Shown: positions 24,201 through 34,375 of the stretch, in pieces
How positions within the stretch are numbered: the stretch's first letter is position 1
Layout of the letters: each line of letters opens with the position of its first letter
Assembly (NCBI GenBank): GCA_973895155.1
Contig: OZ316898.1
Span: 4,960,001 to 5,024,000 of the forward strand
Reading direction: 5' to 3'
DNA length: 64,000 nt
Source: Marsupella aquatica
Lineage: Eukaryota > Marchantiophyta
Translations under genes and position numbers: made by a program
The notes under the pieces: model-generated
Seen by the model: the letters and a program-made list of their open reading frames with translations, nothing else
Database searches by the model: none
What the model was told of the DNA's origin: nothing

Positions 24201-25373
24201 GAAGGGGATTGAACTTACTGGTCTGTGCATGCCATTAGAATCACTGTTACTGCCGAACTGGGCAGTTGTTCTGTGTTCCCTTTACACACTCAACAGAAAG
24301 GTGACAGACAGACAGCAACTTCGACTCGGCCGGATTGGCCGCTACATACAGCAATAAAAATTGTATGGTAGGGTCATCAATGAATCAGAACAAAAGTTTC
24401 AAATCGGTGACGTAAATCAAAATCGAAACTTTGGCCTCAGCAGTCTTGAGAGTGCGTTATGGACGTGTGTAGCAATGACAAGCTTCAAAGCGAGACAACG
24501 AAGGGATTACAGATGCAAAGAATTCAACAGAGGATCAAGTGAGCTAGGATCTGGCTAGGATGCAGCTAGACAGTAAAGATAGCTAGAATTACAGAAGATG
24601 TAATGCACATGAGGCAAGTGGATCTGAGCTTTGAGCTCCTGCGGCACGATCCAAATTCCCACAACTGGAAAATTTCTCAGCGTCAGCGAAGACAATATAA
24701 TATCTAGGTGAGTTTGTGCAAAACTGGTTAGAAATGAACGAATGAACGCATGCATGCATATTATCAAATAGGTGAAGACCTCCAAAAAAACAATTGGCAG
24801 CATCCAGTCGCCACTGCTATTAGTTAATCAGTCACGCCTCCTGCTGACCTCATGAGCTACCGTAAGAGGAGCGTACTATCACCCTCGTCCCCCGTCACGT
24901 ATCGGATTATGAATACATCCAGAGTTTCATCTATCAAGACTACTGCCCTGTAATGACTAAGCTCTTTAGAATTAATTTGTAACTAGTCTAGTGATAAATA
25001 AGCCCTTTCAACAAGCATTGAACCCAGATTCAATTGTAGGAAAGCTTCGTTGACAGTACTGGCAAGTTAAGTACGTCTATCTAGACACAGAGAGTGTCAA
25101 TGTGTATACTTGAGAAATATGTCGATCAATAGTGCTAACCTAATCAATGAAGTTGCTGTTAAATTAGTAGATTTCTCGAGGGAAGAGCCCATCGTCGCTT
25201 AGTCTGGCCCTTGCCTTGCCCATCACGAGGAGCAATAACAATAGCTTTGGTGAAGGATTGAAAACCCAACCCCAAAACCAAAACCAAAACCAAACCTGGA
25301 GTGCGCTGCTTCTGCTCCTCAAATAGTCGTAAAAGTAAATTTCAGGTTCCCCGAAGGAGATCCAGATCCGATC
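21281..25373. other. Intergenic region between convergent TM9SF genes
   Basis: Contains the 3' UTRs of both genes. No further gene is recognised. 23,925-24,125 holds 4-5 degenerate copies of a roughly 53-bp unit built on TTTCACTCTCAAAATTCTTGG. Confidence 0.5.
23925..24125. repeat. Degenerate minisatellite, about 53 bp
   Basis: CTTTCACTCTCAAAATTCTT, CTTCACTGTCAAAATTCTGG, CTTTCGCTCTCAAAAGTCTT and a last CTTTTCACACTCAA recur at roughly even spacing. Confidence 0.6.
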
Positions 25374-27401
25374 CTAGTCCAATTTAACAGAGGAGAAGAG
25401 GAAGTGCACGAAGTAGAATGAGACCAGGAAGCCGATTGTCCCCGTTGCCAGCATGATCGCCAGAGCCATCAGGGTGGAGTACCCGACATACAGCACGGCA
25501 GACACCGTTCCTTTCACCTTCAAGTCAAAGAGCAAATAATTGATGGCATAGAGGAACACATAAAATGCCACGGACCCGGATGCAAAGAAACTCTTCCACC
25601 ACCACGCCCAGTCTTCCACACACAAATGCATGTAAGTCAGCACTACAGAGACCTCAGCACAGACGATGACCAGCAGCACCAAGACCACGAAAAGGAATCC
25701 GAAAACGTAGTAGACTCGCCCCATCCAGATGCTGGACATGATGAAGAAGAGCTCGATGAACAGAGTCCCGAATGGTAGAGTTCCGGCTCCCAACACCAGA
25801 AGCCAGGATGGGTACTTCTGAGGTGGAATTTCTCTTGGAATCTGGTTGGTGCGCACTGGGTAAGGGATTTGCTCGGCCCTGGCTCCGAAGAAGCCTCCAA
25901 GCAGGGTCAACGGCACAGAGACGCAGAACCAGAGTGCCAGCAAAATGAAGAACAACGAGACGGGGATTGCACCAGTACTGCCCTTGTACCAGAGCAGGGA
26001 GTTGAGCACTGTCAGAATGGCAAAGGCAATGCCGGGGAAGAAGCAGGCCACACCCCAGGAGACGCCCCTCCAACCCTTAGGATCACGTTTCAGAGTAGTC
26101 CACAGTCTGGAGGCCGAATATCCAGCTGCAGTGCCCAGGAAGAGGTAGAGGAGGACCATGCCAGTGAGCAGCATGCCTCGGGAAGCAGGAGACATGAACC
26201 CAAATGCAGCAAAGAGGATTGTCACCACGGCCATGCCAGTGATCTGCACTCCGTCCCCAACCATAATGCAGAGAAGAGACGTATATTTGGGAGCTCTGAA
26301 CACATCCCCTACCACCAGCTTCCAGCCGGACAGCTCCTCCGCCATCTGAGCCTGGGCCTCCTTGTCCAGTTCCTCATACCTCGTCAGATCTCTTCGCACA
26401 GTCCTCAAAAAGATCACGAACACAATTCCGGCCAGGAATGAGATCACCATGAGCGAATTCAGGATCGAAAACCAATGAACTCTAGCTCCCTCCATTTTCA
26501 GGAAAGAATCCCACCGACTGGGCCAACGAATGTCACTCTTTACGAAGGTCACATCATATGAGTACATTATCTTCTGTCCCTTGGCGATCTCCTGGTACTG
26601 ACCATCTGGTTCACACACAATGCTTTGTGCCAACACCTCATGGGGTTTGGGGGTGTAATTCTTATCTTTTGGGAACATGTAAGGAGAGCTGCAGGGGATC
26701 ACTTCAAAGCCGACAACCAAGTATCCCCCTTTCTTCTGTGAAGTACTGTCATCAGCTGGTATTCCTACATCTATCCCATCTCCAGTACCCATCACTCCCC
26801 CGATCCCCACCTCTTCATAGTCATGAATCAGGACCTTGAACTTGAGGTGGTTGTAGAGATAGTGCTTGCCATCACTAGGGAAGCCGATGGGGAACCCAGT
26901 CCATCGGAGAAGCAGATCCGTGTCTCTCGGCCTGGTGAATCTGATCACGGGGAGATTGTCTAGGATGAGGTTAATTTGGTAGTAGTCATCAATCCTCTGC
27001 TTGAATTGGTTGGCTTCCTCCTCGTTGATCTCAGGGCTCATACACAGCACCACGCTGGATTCGTTCACGTTCATTTTGAAGCGGTAGGGGGAATTCTCGA
27101 TGCTGTCCCCCATGAGCAGCTCTCCGATGTTCTCAGCCTCATGCTTCTCCCCTCCCTCCGGCTTGCAGAAGGGTAGAGAGTAGTATCCGTAGGGCAGCTC
27201 TGTGTCGATCGAGGTAAGAGAGTTGACTTTCACTGGCAGATCGTCACCTTCCTGATAGGCATGCATGTAGCTTCCCGGGAGGTAGAATCCATACGCTGGC
27301 CCAACAATCAGTCCTAGAACCAGAATGCAAATGGGGACAATGACGGATAAAGACTCTCCTCTGCGAGAATGACAGCCTGCCATCAATGCAGGCGTCCTCA
27401 T
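25374..27401 (-). CDS. Transmembrane 9 superfamily (EMP70) protein, copy 2
   Basis: A 675-residue intronless TM9SF protein, paralogous to 19,277-21,280 and in the opposite orientation, so the two genes point at each other. The start is ATG 27,401; a second in-frame ATG lies six codons in, ahead of the signal-peptide hydrophobic stretch (IVPICILVLGLIVGPAYG). The lumenal half resembles copy 1 at roughly 70-75 percent. The nine-helix half, from RVHWFSILNSLMVISF (about residue 304) on, differs by only about 18-20 residues in some 390. The C-terminus is the same VKLD sorting signal. Family role: membrane-cargo sorting in the Golgi/endosome system. Both copies look intact and could be functional. 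Confidence 0.96.
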   Translation of the reverse strand: MRTPALMAGCHSRRGESLSVIVPICILVLGLIVGPAYGFYLPGSYMHAYQEGDDLPVKVNSLTSIDTELPYGYYSLPFCKPEGGEKHEAENIGELLMGDSIENSPYRFKMNVNESSVVLCMSPEINEEEANQFKQRIDDYYQINLILDNLPVIRFTRPRDTDLLLRWTGFPIGFPSDGKHYLYNHLKFKVLIHDYEEVGIGGVMGTGDGIDVGIPADDSTSQKKGGYLVVGFEVIPCSSPYMFPKDKNYTPKPHEVLAQSIVCEPDGQYQEIAKGQKIMYSYDVTFVKSDIRWPSRWDSFLKMEGARVHWFSILNSLMVISFLAGIVFVIFLRTVRRDLTRYEELDKEAQAQMAEELSGWKLVVGDVFRAPKYTSLLCIMVGDGVQITGMAVVTILFAAFGFMSPASRGMLLTGMVLLYLFLGTAAGYSASRLWTTLKRDPKGWRGVSWGVACFFPGIAFAILTVLNSLLWYKGSTGAIPVSLFFILLALWFCVSVPLTLLGGFFGARAEQIPYPVRTNQIPREIPPQKYPSWLLVLGAGTLPFGTLFIELFFIMSSIWMGRVYYVFGFLFVVLVLLVIVCAEVSVVLTYMHLCVEDWAWWWKSFFASGSVAFYVFLYAINYLLFDLKVKGTVSAVLYVGYSTLMALAIMLATGTIGFLVSFYFVHFLFSSVKLD

Positions 27402-28131
27402 TGTTGATTAACAATTCTTCTCCAGTCCAGTCCCTGTTGAACAGCAATGCAATCCAATCAAATCGAAGTACTGCTATGCTGTGCTATGTCAGAGATCTGG
27501 CCCTCGAGGGCCTCGTCCACGCCCAATGTCCCCTATCAAGAATCGTCTCAGCCAGATCTGCACCTCATGACACGCCAAGAGAGCGAATCGAGCCCCAAAC
27601 TGACCTTAGTCCTACATCAAAATGCTCCACTCCACCAGACTGGCTGAATCTGCAACTAGATCTTCGAGAAAACGGCAGCTCAGAGAACGATACACAGCCA
27701 CGACCTGAAGGTGACGCCTGGATCGAAATGTAGACAGGATACCTGCCTCGGCCTCCGTCAACGCGTCTCCAGCCTCGATCGATCCAGACTTGACAAGTGA
27801 TCCCAATACGATCGCAGATCCACGCAATGTGGGTACAATCTCAGTCCAACAGAACAGAAGACGATGAACGACGGACCTACTTCGATCTGGACCCCTGCAC
27901 TACTAGAAGGGAACAAGAAGAGGTCAAGGAAGAGTTCTCTCCTCCCCTGCTCCAGATGCGGGAGTATCGAAAAGCACAGAACCGCACCGAGCCTTCTCTG
28001 GACAGCCGGATCGGATTGCAGCCGTTGCTGCAGCATGGAAGGTATCTCTGCGTTTGCATCGATCTTCCCACCTCTGCGTATCACTTGCGAATGTTCATGT
28101 GCCTTTAGCGCCTGCCGAGCGGGGTGCGAAA
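27402..28131. other. Upstream/leader region of TM9SF gene 2
   Basis: No conserved coding sequence. CT/GA-rich segments (for example around 27,900-28,000) fit a 5' leader on the minus strand. Short open frames on both strands have no family features. Confidence 0.4.
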
Positions 28132-28765
28132 CAACTCCAATTCACCCGTTGATTTCAGAGCTTCAGATGAGCGTCCCAGCGTAAACAGCGGGATGCCGCC
28201 AAGAACGAAGGGAACAACGATTCTGCTCGCTCAGCCGAAATAGGTCTCCGCCATTATTAAATTAACAGAAACTAAAATCAGAACACACTCAAGTCCCAAA
28301 GACGATCCGCTTTTGATGGGTGATTCGTTCGTCTTTCGATTTCAAGGGAGAAAAACACAAAACCAAATTAAGATCCAGAGGAGACAGAGAAGCGCGGACT
28401 AAATAAAAGGTCGAGGAAAAAGGAGCGACACAACTCCAATTCGCCCGTTGATTATCAGAGCTCCTTTTGGGTTAGCGTCCGATGAGCGTCTGGGCGCAAA
28501 CAGCGGGGAGGCCGCCAAGAAAAACAGGGGAGAACGATTCCGCGCGCTCCGCCGAAAAAGGTCTCCGCCATTAAATTAACAGAAACCAGAATCAGAGCAC
28601 ACTCATGATCCAAAGACGATCCGCAATTGATGGGCGATTCGTTCGTCATCCGATTCCAAGGCAGAAAAACACAGAAGCAAACAATATTACAATACTGTAA
28701 TTCGGGGGAGAAAGAGAAGTGTGGAGTTGTGGACTAAAATAAAAGGTCGAGGAAAAAGCAGCGAT
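28132..28765. repeat. 299-bp tandem duplication upstream of TM9SF gene 2
   Basis: CAACTCCAATTC(A/G)CCCGTTGATT begins at 28,132 and again at 28,431. The copies stay collinear through GATGAGCGTC, GTCTCCGCCATT, AAAGACGATCCGC, GATTCGTTCGTC and AAAAGGTCGAGGAAAAA. Copy 2 carries small insertions, including one near 28,680-28,735. It lies 0.73-1.36 kb upstream of the TM9SF2 start, in probable promoter DNA. Confidence 0.9.
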
Positions 28766-28899
28766 CGAGCAGAGGTACAGTGCTAAATTGTGAGATCCTA
28801 CTGTTTGTACGAGGTCGGTCAAATGAGCTTATGATTCGCCATGGATGCGGGATTTATGAGCACGGACCTCATGAATGGGACGCACGAACGCACGCACGC

Positions 28900-30950
28900 C
28901 TCACTGCCTCAGTCACTCTTCTTCATTCTTCCTCGTCTTGGTCATCGCCGTTTTTGTACTTTCGCCAGTATGGCGATTGGCGAATGTCATGCTAGAAATG
29001 CTACTTATGTAATTTATATTTCTAGATTAATTTGTCACTAACCCAATTTTAGAAGTTTGTTTACCGGTGGCAAACGACACCTTTTTTGGGCTGGTTTTTT
29101 AATAAATTTTATGGGGAAATTTGTGAATGGGGAAATTTGTGAACCCGACAGAAAGGATTAGTCAATCATAACTTTTAAACCCAACAACTATAAGTCACTA
29201 TTTAAGTGAGCTATTATTCAATCATGCCTCTCTAGGCGGCAAAGGACACCTTAGTAACATAAAATTGTTTCAATATGGTCTCTAATGTCTAGTTTATTGC
29301 TTGACAAAGTTTGGAATTTGTTAAGATCATTTGTTCCATTTCCATGAACACAAAGATGGTCACATCCTTTATTGCTTGACAAAGTTTGGAATTTTTTAAG
29401 ATCATTTGTTCCATTTCCTATGAACACAAAGATGGTCACATCTTTTCATTTTACACTTGGAAACTTTCAGATGGTTGACTGAGAACCTTTGTTCCTCAAT
29501 AATGGCATGATGTCTTTCTGGTTCAAGGTAAGCAAACTACCGAGCGGACTAGTTCAATGATATAACTGAAACTGGCTGCAAATGGTGAAGAAACCATTTA
29601 CAAGTCATATTTCAATCAAAAATGTAAACAATGATATATAAGTCAATTTAAATATTCTGAACAAATCCATCCAAACTTTACTGGTCCACAAGGACTTCAT
29701 AAACAAATGGGTAAATCCATACTGGCTTCATTTTGGACTTTGTGCCTAATGTACCTCATTGCTTCACAAAAAAAATGGGTAGGTTCATCTGGGCTTCACT
29801 TTGGCCTTTGTGACGAATCTACTATTGCTTCTCTAATTCTCCTAATTAATTACACTAAAATTACTTTTTTAAGTTTTTGCATCCATACCACTGTGGCAAA
29901 TGTCACCTTCCTAGCCATTGTCATCACCAACGTACTTGTTATTGTTTTTCCTGTTTTGTACTTAGCCAGTGTGGCAAATGTCTGTCTTCTACCTCTACCA
30001 ATGGACATCACCATGTGATTTTAATATTTTTAAAAACTTTTGTACTTTTGGCCAATGTTACAAATGTAACATTACCTACCTATTTTTTGGATTAATTTTC
30101 CACTAGCATAATTTCTAAATTTGTAAGGTTCTTTTTAACTTCACCACGTGGCCAATTGACCTACTTCCTCCTCGCCATGGTCATCACGGGAAGTTAGTTT
30201 GTTTTCAAAGGGTTTTGTACTTTCACCAGTACGGCGAATGTTTGACTTACCTAATTTTCCTAGATTTTTTTTCCGACCAGCACAATTTTATTTTTTTCAA
30301 GGTGTTTTCAACTTCACCACTTTGGAAAATGTCGCCTCTCCTAAAACGTTTTTGCTGTTATGGGGCCCAGCCGAAGAAGTGCGATGAAATTGTAAAGGTG
30401 AAGTGGTACTCTAAGCCCCTTCCTCCAAGGGGTGATTGCCCACCGTGCCTGGAGAGAGGGAGGAACAGGATAAAGCAAAGTAGGAGTAGAGACTAGCTTA
30501 TTGGGAATTTTGGTCAAGTTTTGTGTGAGACAAACTAATAGCAAACCTCATTCTTTTTCCTCACCATGGTCATTGGCAGAGTATATTTTTTAGTTTTTTA
30601 AAGGTTTTTGTACATTCACTACACTGGCGTGGGCAACTATCATTTGAGTAATATTACTTATCTAATTTTCTTAGATTAATTTCAGCCCCAATTTTTTTTA
30701 TAATTTGAATGTCACCTTCAGTGCAAATAAAATTTTAAGGTTTTCTCATCATTGTTCTGGCAATGTTGCAATGAACACGAATACATTTATAAGGTTTTTC
30801 CATCTTCACCACTCTGGAAAATGTCACTGTGTGCAAAGGAGAAGATGCTACAGTATGAATATTCACTATCTATTTCCACTAAATTAATTTCTAAGCAGCT
30901 TATTTTGACATGTTTTCTTCTTCACCGTTCAATGTTTACGACATGATCCT
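28900..30950. repeat. Degenerate 85-95-bp tandem repeat
   Basis: A core close to TTTGTACTTTCACCAGTxTG followed by GCAAATGTCACC recurs at about 29,870, 29,955, 30,040, 30,135, 30,210 and 30,305, with more distant relatives near 28,955, 29,050, 30,600, 30,740, 30,800 and 30,912. Between cores are ATTAATTT and CATGGTCATCAC remnants. No coding potential. Confidence 0.65.
29296..29445. repeat. 75-bp tandem duplication
   Basis: ATTGCTTGACAAAGTTTGGA starts at 29,296 and 29,371. Copies differ by a few bases and end in AGATGGTCACATC. Confidence 0.9.
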
Positions 30951-32548
30951 TAGACTATTCTTGATATTATCTATCCTTGTGCAAAGGAGAATATTCTAAG
31001 TATCATGGTGCAAACATTAACTTTTCACTGTGTACATTATTTTTAAAAATAAAAATGAAATAAGGAGAATTATATTCTGGATTTGAGTTGCTTCCATCAA
31101 AGAAAAACAATCAAAATGAATGTTTTGCACTGGTCCTAAGTGAATGGGGATCATGGCACTCTGGTACCCTAAGTAACACTTATGGAGGCAAGGCACAGCA
31201 GATAGCTTGTTGGCTACAAATTATCCAAATTGAGGACCATTGCACCCTGAGAAAACGAACTTAAAAATGTAAGAAAAGTTTAGACAACTTTCAGTGGGGC
31301 ATCGGTCTGGGGAAGCCCAACCCAAAGCGGCCTAAACTCAAGTAAAATTGATGTGTACCACTTTGCCAATTTATAGATTGAGAACTAACATCAAAAATAC
31401 TTTTTATAATTAAGGGTTACTTGCTCACTATTAAGAAGAATCAGGTCAATCATATGTTGACCAGTTTATGTAGGGAGGATATGGAAAACCCATTATTTTG
31501 CACAATGAGGACAGGCGAGCCTTTAGTTATGCCAGGAAATACCCATTAAGGGACCAGACCACGGTCCAGGTCATTTTCAAATATATAATAGGAAGAATCT
31601 GGTGACAAATATTGGAGTGACAGCAGGAAGAGTCGCACATAGCATATAATCCACATAAAGGCAAAATTTAAATGAGACGTAGCCTATGAGACATGTGCTG
31701 GTTGCCCAAACCACTAAAAGTTAGTTGGGCCCTTAGATTGTGAAGGACTCTTTACGTAGGGGCCCATCTATCTAATAAAGTGCAATTGAAAGCTAGGGTT
31801 AGGGTCTACCATCTAGAACTAAGCCTCTAGACAAAGGCTCTTGGTGGGGCACAACTCTGTGACGGGGGCTACTAGGGTTGGGAGTGGAGCTGGAAACATC
31901 TATTTAAGAGCAAAGCTTAGGCATTCAGGCTAGTGGTCACTCAAAAATTTTAAGGTGGTAGTCATAGCAAGATACAGCCCACGAATGACTGGAATCTACA
32001 CCTAATTATAGTTTCAAACTTATGATGACCCTAGGATGATATGATCAAACTATGTACCATGGGAGATATATTACCTTGAGCTGGACACATAAATTATGTA
32101 GTCAAATTCCACAATCCCAAATTTGCAAGGGCTCTAGTGGAACTATTTTTGCCTTTCCTTCGCTCCTTAGGGTGAAATGATAGGCAGCAAGCCAAAGGAA
32201 GGATGAAGGTCCAGAGGAACATTTCCTTTCCATCCATTGGTGAAAGTGGGGGGTTTCATAGTCTGACTAGACAGTACATGCAATAAAACATAATGTGAGG
32301 GTTAGGCTCTCACGTATGACTGTGGCATTCCTAGTTATCAAAACTAACAGGTGAGGGCCCCATTTTCACCCAGCTTTGCAAGGACTAATATGGTATATTG
32401 ACTAGACCAAGTGAAGTAATAGGACGCAAAAAGTCAATCCTATATCCCAGGATGGTATACAAGAACAATGGCCGTTATTCCTGCAAATTTATATATGGAA
32501 GACAAAGCCAAGTATAATATAGAGGAGATGTGTTTTCAGTTTTTTCTT
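30951..32548. other. Gene-poor stretch
   Basis: AT-rich, with no open frame or family that I recognise and no clear repeat structure. Confidence 0.4.
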
Positions 32549-32588
32549 GTGTGTGTGTGTGTGTGTGTGTGGTGGGGGGGGGGGGGGG
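32549..32588. repeat. (GT)11 microsatellite next to a G15 run
   Basis: GT dinucleotides 32,549-32,570, then GGTG and fifteen consecutive Gs (32,574-32,588). Confidence 0.95.
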
Positions 32589-32859
32589 AGAAGAAAGGGA
32601 AACCAAGCTCAGTCTTTTGCTGACAAAGATCTTGATGCCCTTTGTGATTTTTCCCTTTGCATTTTTTAGTCCATTCAAGAGAAGAATGCCCTGTCACGAT
32701 TCAGATCAATTAGGATGACCTCTTTGGAAAGATTCTCCTCCATTTTTACTAACTTAGTACAAATAAAATCTAACGTACCATGAAGTTTATCGAGGTTCTG
32801 TTTCTAGAGCACTATCTATATAAAGAATTGTGAATAAGCTAAAGTTGTGGTTTAGAAAT

Positions 32860-33600
32860 TGAGTCTCTAGACCATGACTCTAGGGCCCCACCCAAATTTC
32901 ATGTGAATGAAATGAAAAATGAGATATTTAACATATATCAAAATGATGATTTTTGTCATCCTTTTTGTTAACATTCAAGGAATGTGCATTTATGCTTGTG
33001 TGGAATAACAGCCCTCAAACTGGAACTCAAGTTCTTGTTTTTGGGTATGTTATATCTCACAACCCTAAACCCTGGATATATATAGGATTCTACAATAAAA
33101 ATACTAGGGGTGCACTTGGAAGAGGCCCAAATTGGTGACGTGTGTACCATGACATTTTACAATGAAAATACTACCATCGTCCCCCAAACACAGCACCCGG
33201 GCATTGTGTTTGAAAATAGATTTTTTTAGGTCTCCATAAGAAAAAATATTTTTTCTTCAAACACAACTTACATCATTGTAACACCCAGGCTGTGTTCGAA
33301 TATTGGTGTTTTGTTCAAGTTGGACACTATTTTCAAGATGTGACCATAAACTGTTCTACGTTGAGCACAAATAGTGAAAAAATAGTGAAAAATTCAAGAA
33401 ACATAATTGTGCGAATGCCAATATTCAATCACAACATCTATATTTAATCACAAGGTCTTGCAAATACAAAAAATGAAAACACAAAATCAAAATTTGAATA
33501 AAACTCCCCGGGAACACTATTAGAATAGAGCATCCCATCATCCACTTTTAGAATACAAGGTCATGGCCTTGTATTAGGGGAAGACTATAGGAGTGTACTT
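32860..33600. repeat. Composite dispersed repeat, copy 2
   Basis: CTCTAGACCATGACTCTAGG at the left, then 33,175-33,600 matching the AT-rich second part of 12,305-12,935 (CCCAAACACAGCACCCGGGC, ACGTTGAGCACAAATAG, CATGGCCTTGTATTAGG). The AT-rich part is flanked by two related segments of about 50 bp: GTGCACTTGGAAGAGGCCCA at 33,110 and GTGTACTTCGAAGAGGCTCG at 33,594, 484 bp apart. Confidence 0.6.
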
Positions 33601-33715
33601 CGAAGAGGCTCGAATGGTTGACGTGTGGACAATGAATGTAAAGAGGTTGCCCGGATTTGAACACGAGACCTCCAACTACTCTCCCTCCACCACTGCCCTA
33701 TTTTGTCGTTTAGGC
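33584..33715 (-). mobile_element. tRNA-like SINE candidate
   Basis: Read on the minus strand, this has a tRNA-like head (GGGCAGTGGTGGAGGGAG, then GTCTCGTGTTCAAATCC resembling a pol III B box), followed by a body ending in CTCTTCGAAGTACACTCC. A similar tail lies at 33,102-33,150. A-box match and 3' end are weak, so this is only a candidate. Confidence 0.4.
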
Positions 33716-34079
33716 GCCTCGTGTCGTCTAGAATGATGGCCGATGTTTGGAGATTGAACATTCTGCTCTCGCGCTTTGCTTCGCTTGTTTCGTCCCACGT
33801 CGACTGTTTTTCTCGTTGCTGCTGTGGCTTTTCCGCAATTGGCATTTGCACATGTGGCGTCCGTTTCTGCTCCTGTCCCTCTGCCCGTGCGAGATCTCTA
33901 CTGTGTGGAGCATGGCGAAACTGTGGAATCAACTCATGATTGTTCGTGTCAAGAATTTGTCATTCTTTGATCCTCTGCATTCCATCGCTGTTTCTCTGTT
34001 TCTCTGTTTTTTGAGAATTGGTGGACTGTAGAATCAGCTTTTGAAGTCACGTCGTTCGTTCTCTCTCTTTCGTGTCAAC

Positions 34080-34111
<32 letters not shown>

Positions 34112-34375
34112 GGATTATGTTTATTCTATCGATGCTTCTCCATGTTTGAGACTATTCGGACTGTGAAAGAAATGTCTTCATCGATTCATTCTGTCCCGTT
34201 CTCTGGTTGTCTTTCTTGTTGAGCTTTCTGTGACGTTAGTTCTGAGTGAGCTCGTTGCAATTCCGATTTCTGAATGGTCTAGAACGGCGGGGAGTTAGGA
34301 AGGCTATCTGAAATGTTGCGACGAATTTCTGATTCCGGGAATTGAGGGGGAATTGGAATTGTGTCGGCTGCCTCC
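33716..34375. other. Upstream region of the PHT4-type gene
   Basis: Probable promoter and 5' leader. It includes a 64-codon open frame (33,776-33,970, +) whose start looks like a signal or transit sequence (TVFLVAAVAFPQLAFAHV). I do not recognise it, and it may be only leader sequence. A (GATT)7 microsatellite lies at 34,081-34,110. Confidence 0.4.
34081..34110. repeat. (GATT)7 microsatellite
   Basis: Seven and a half uninterrupted GATT units. Confidence 0.95.

Noticed and set aside
25869-26441. 190-codon open frame on the plus strand
   Set aside because: Antisense shadow of TM9SF gene 2, as is its counterpart at 20,549-21,028 in gene 1.
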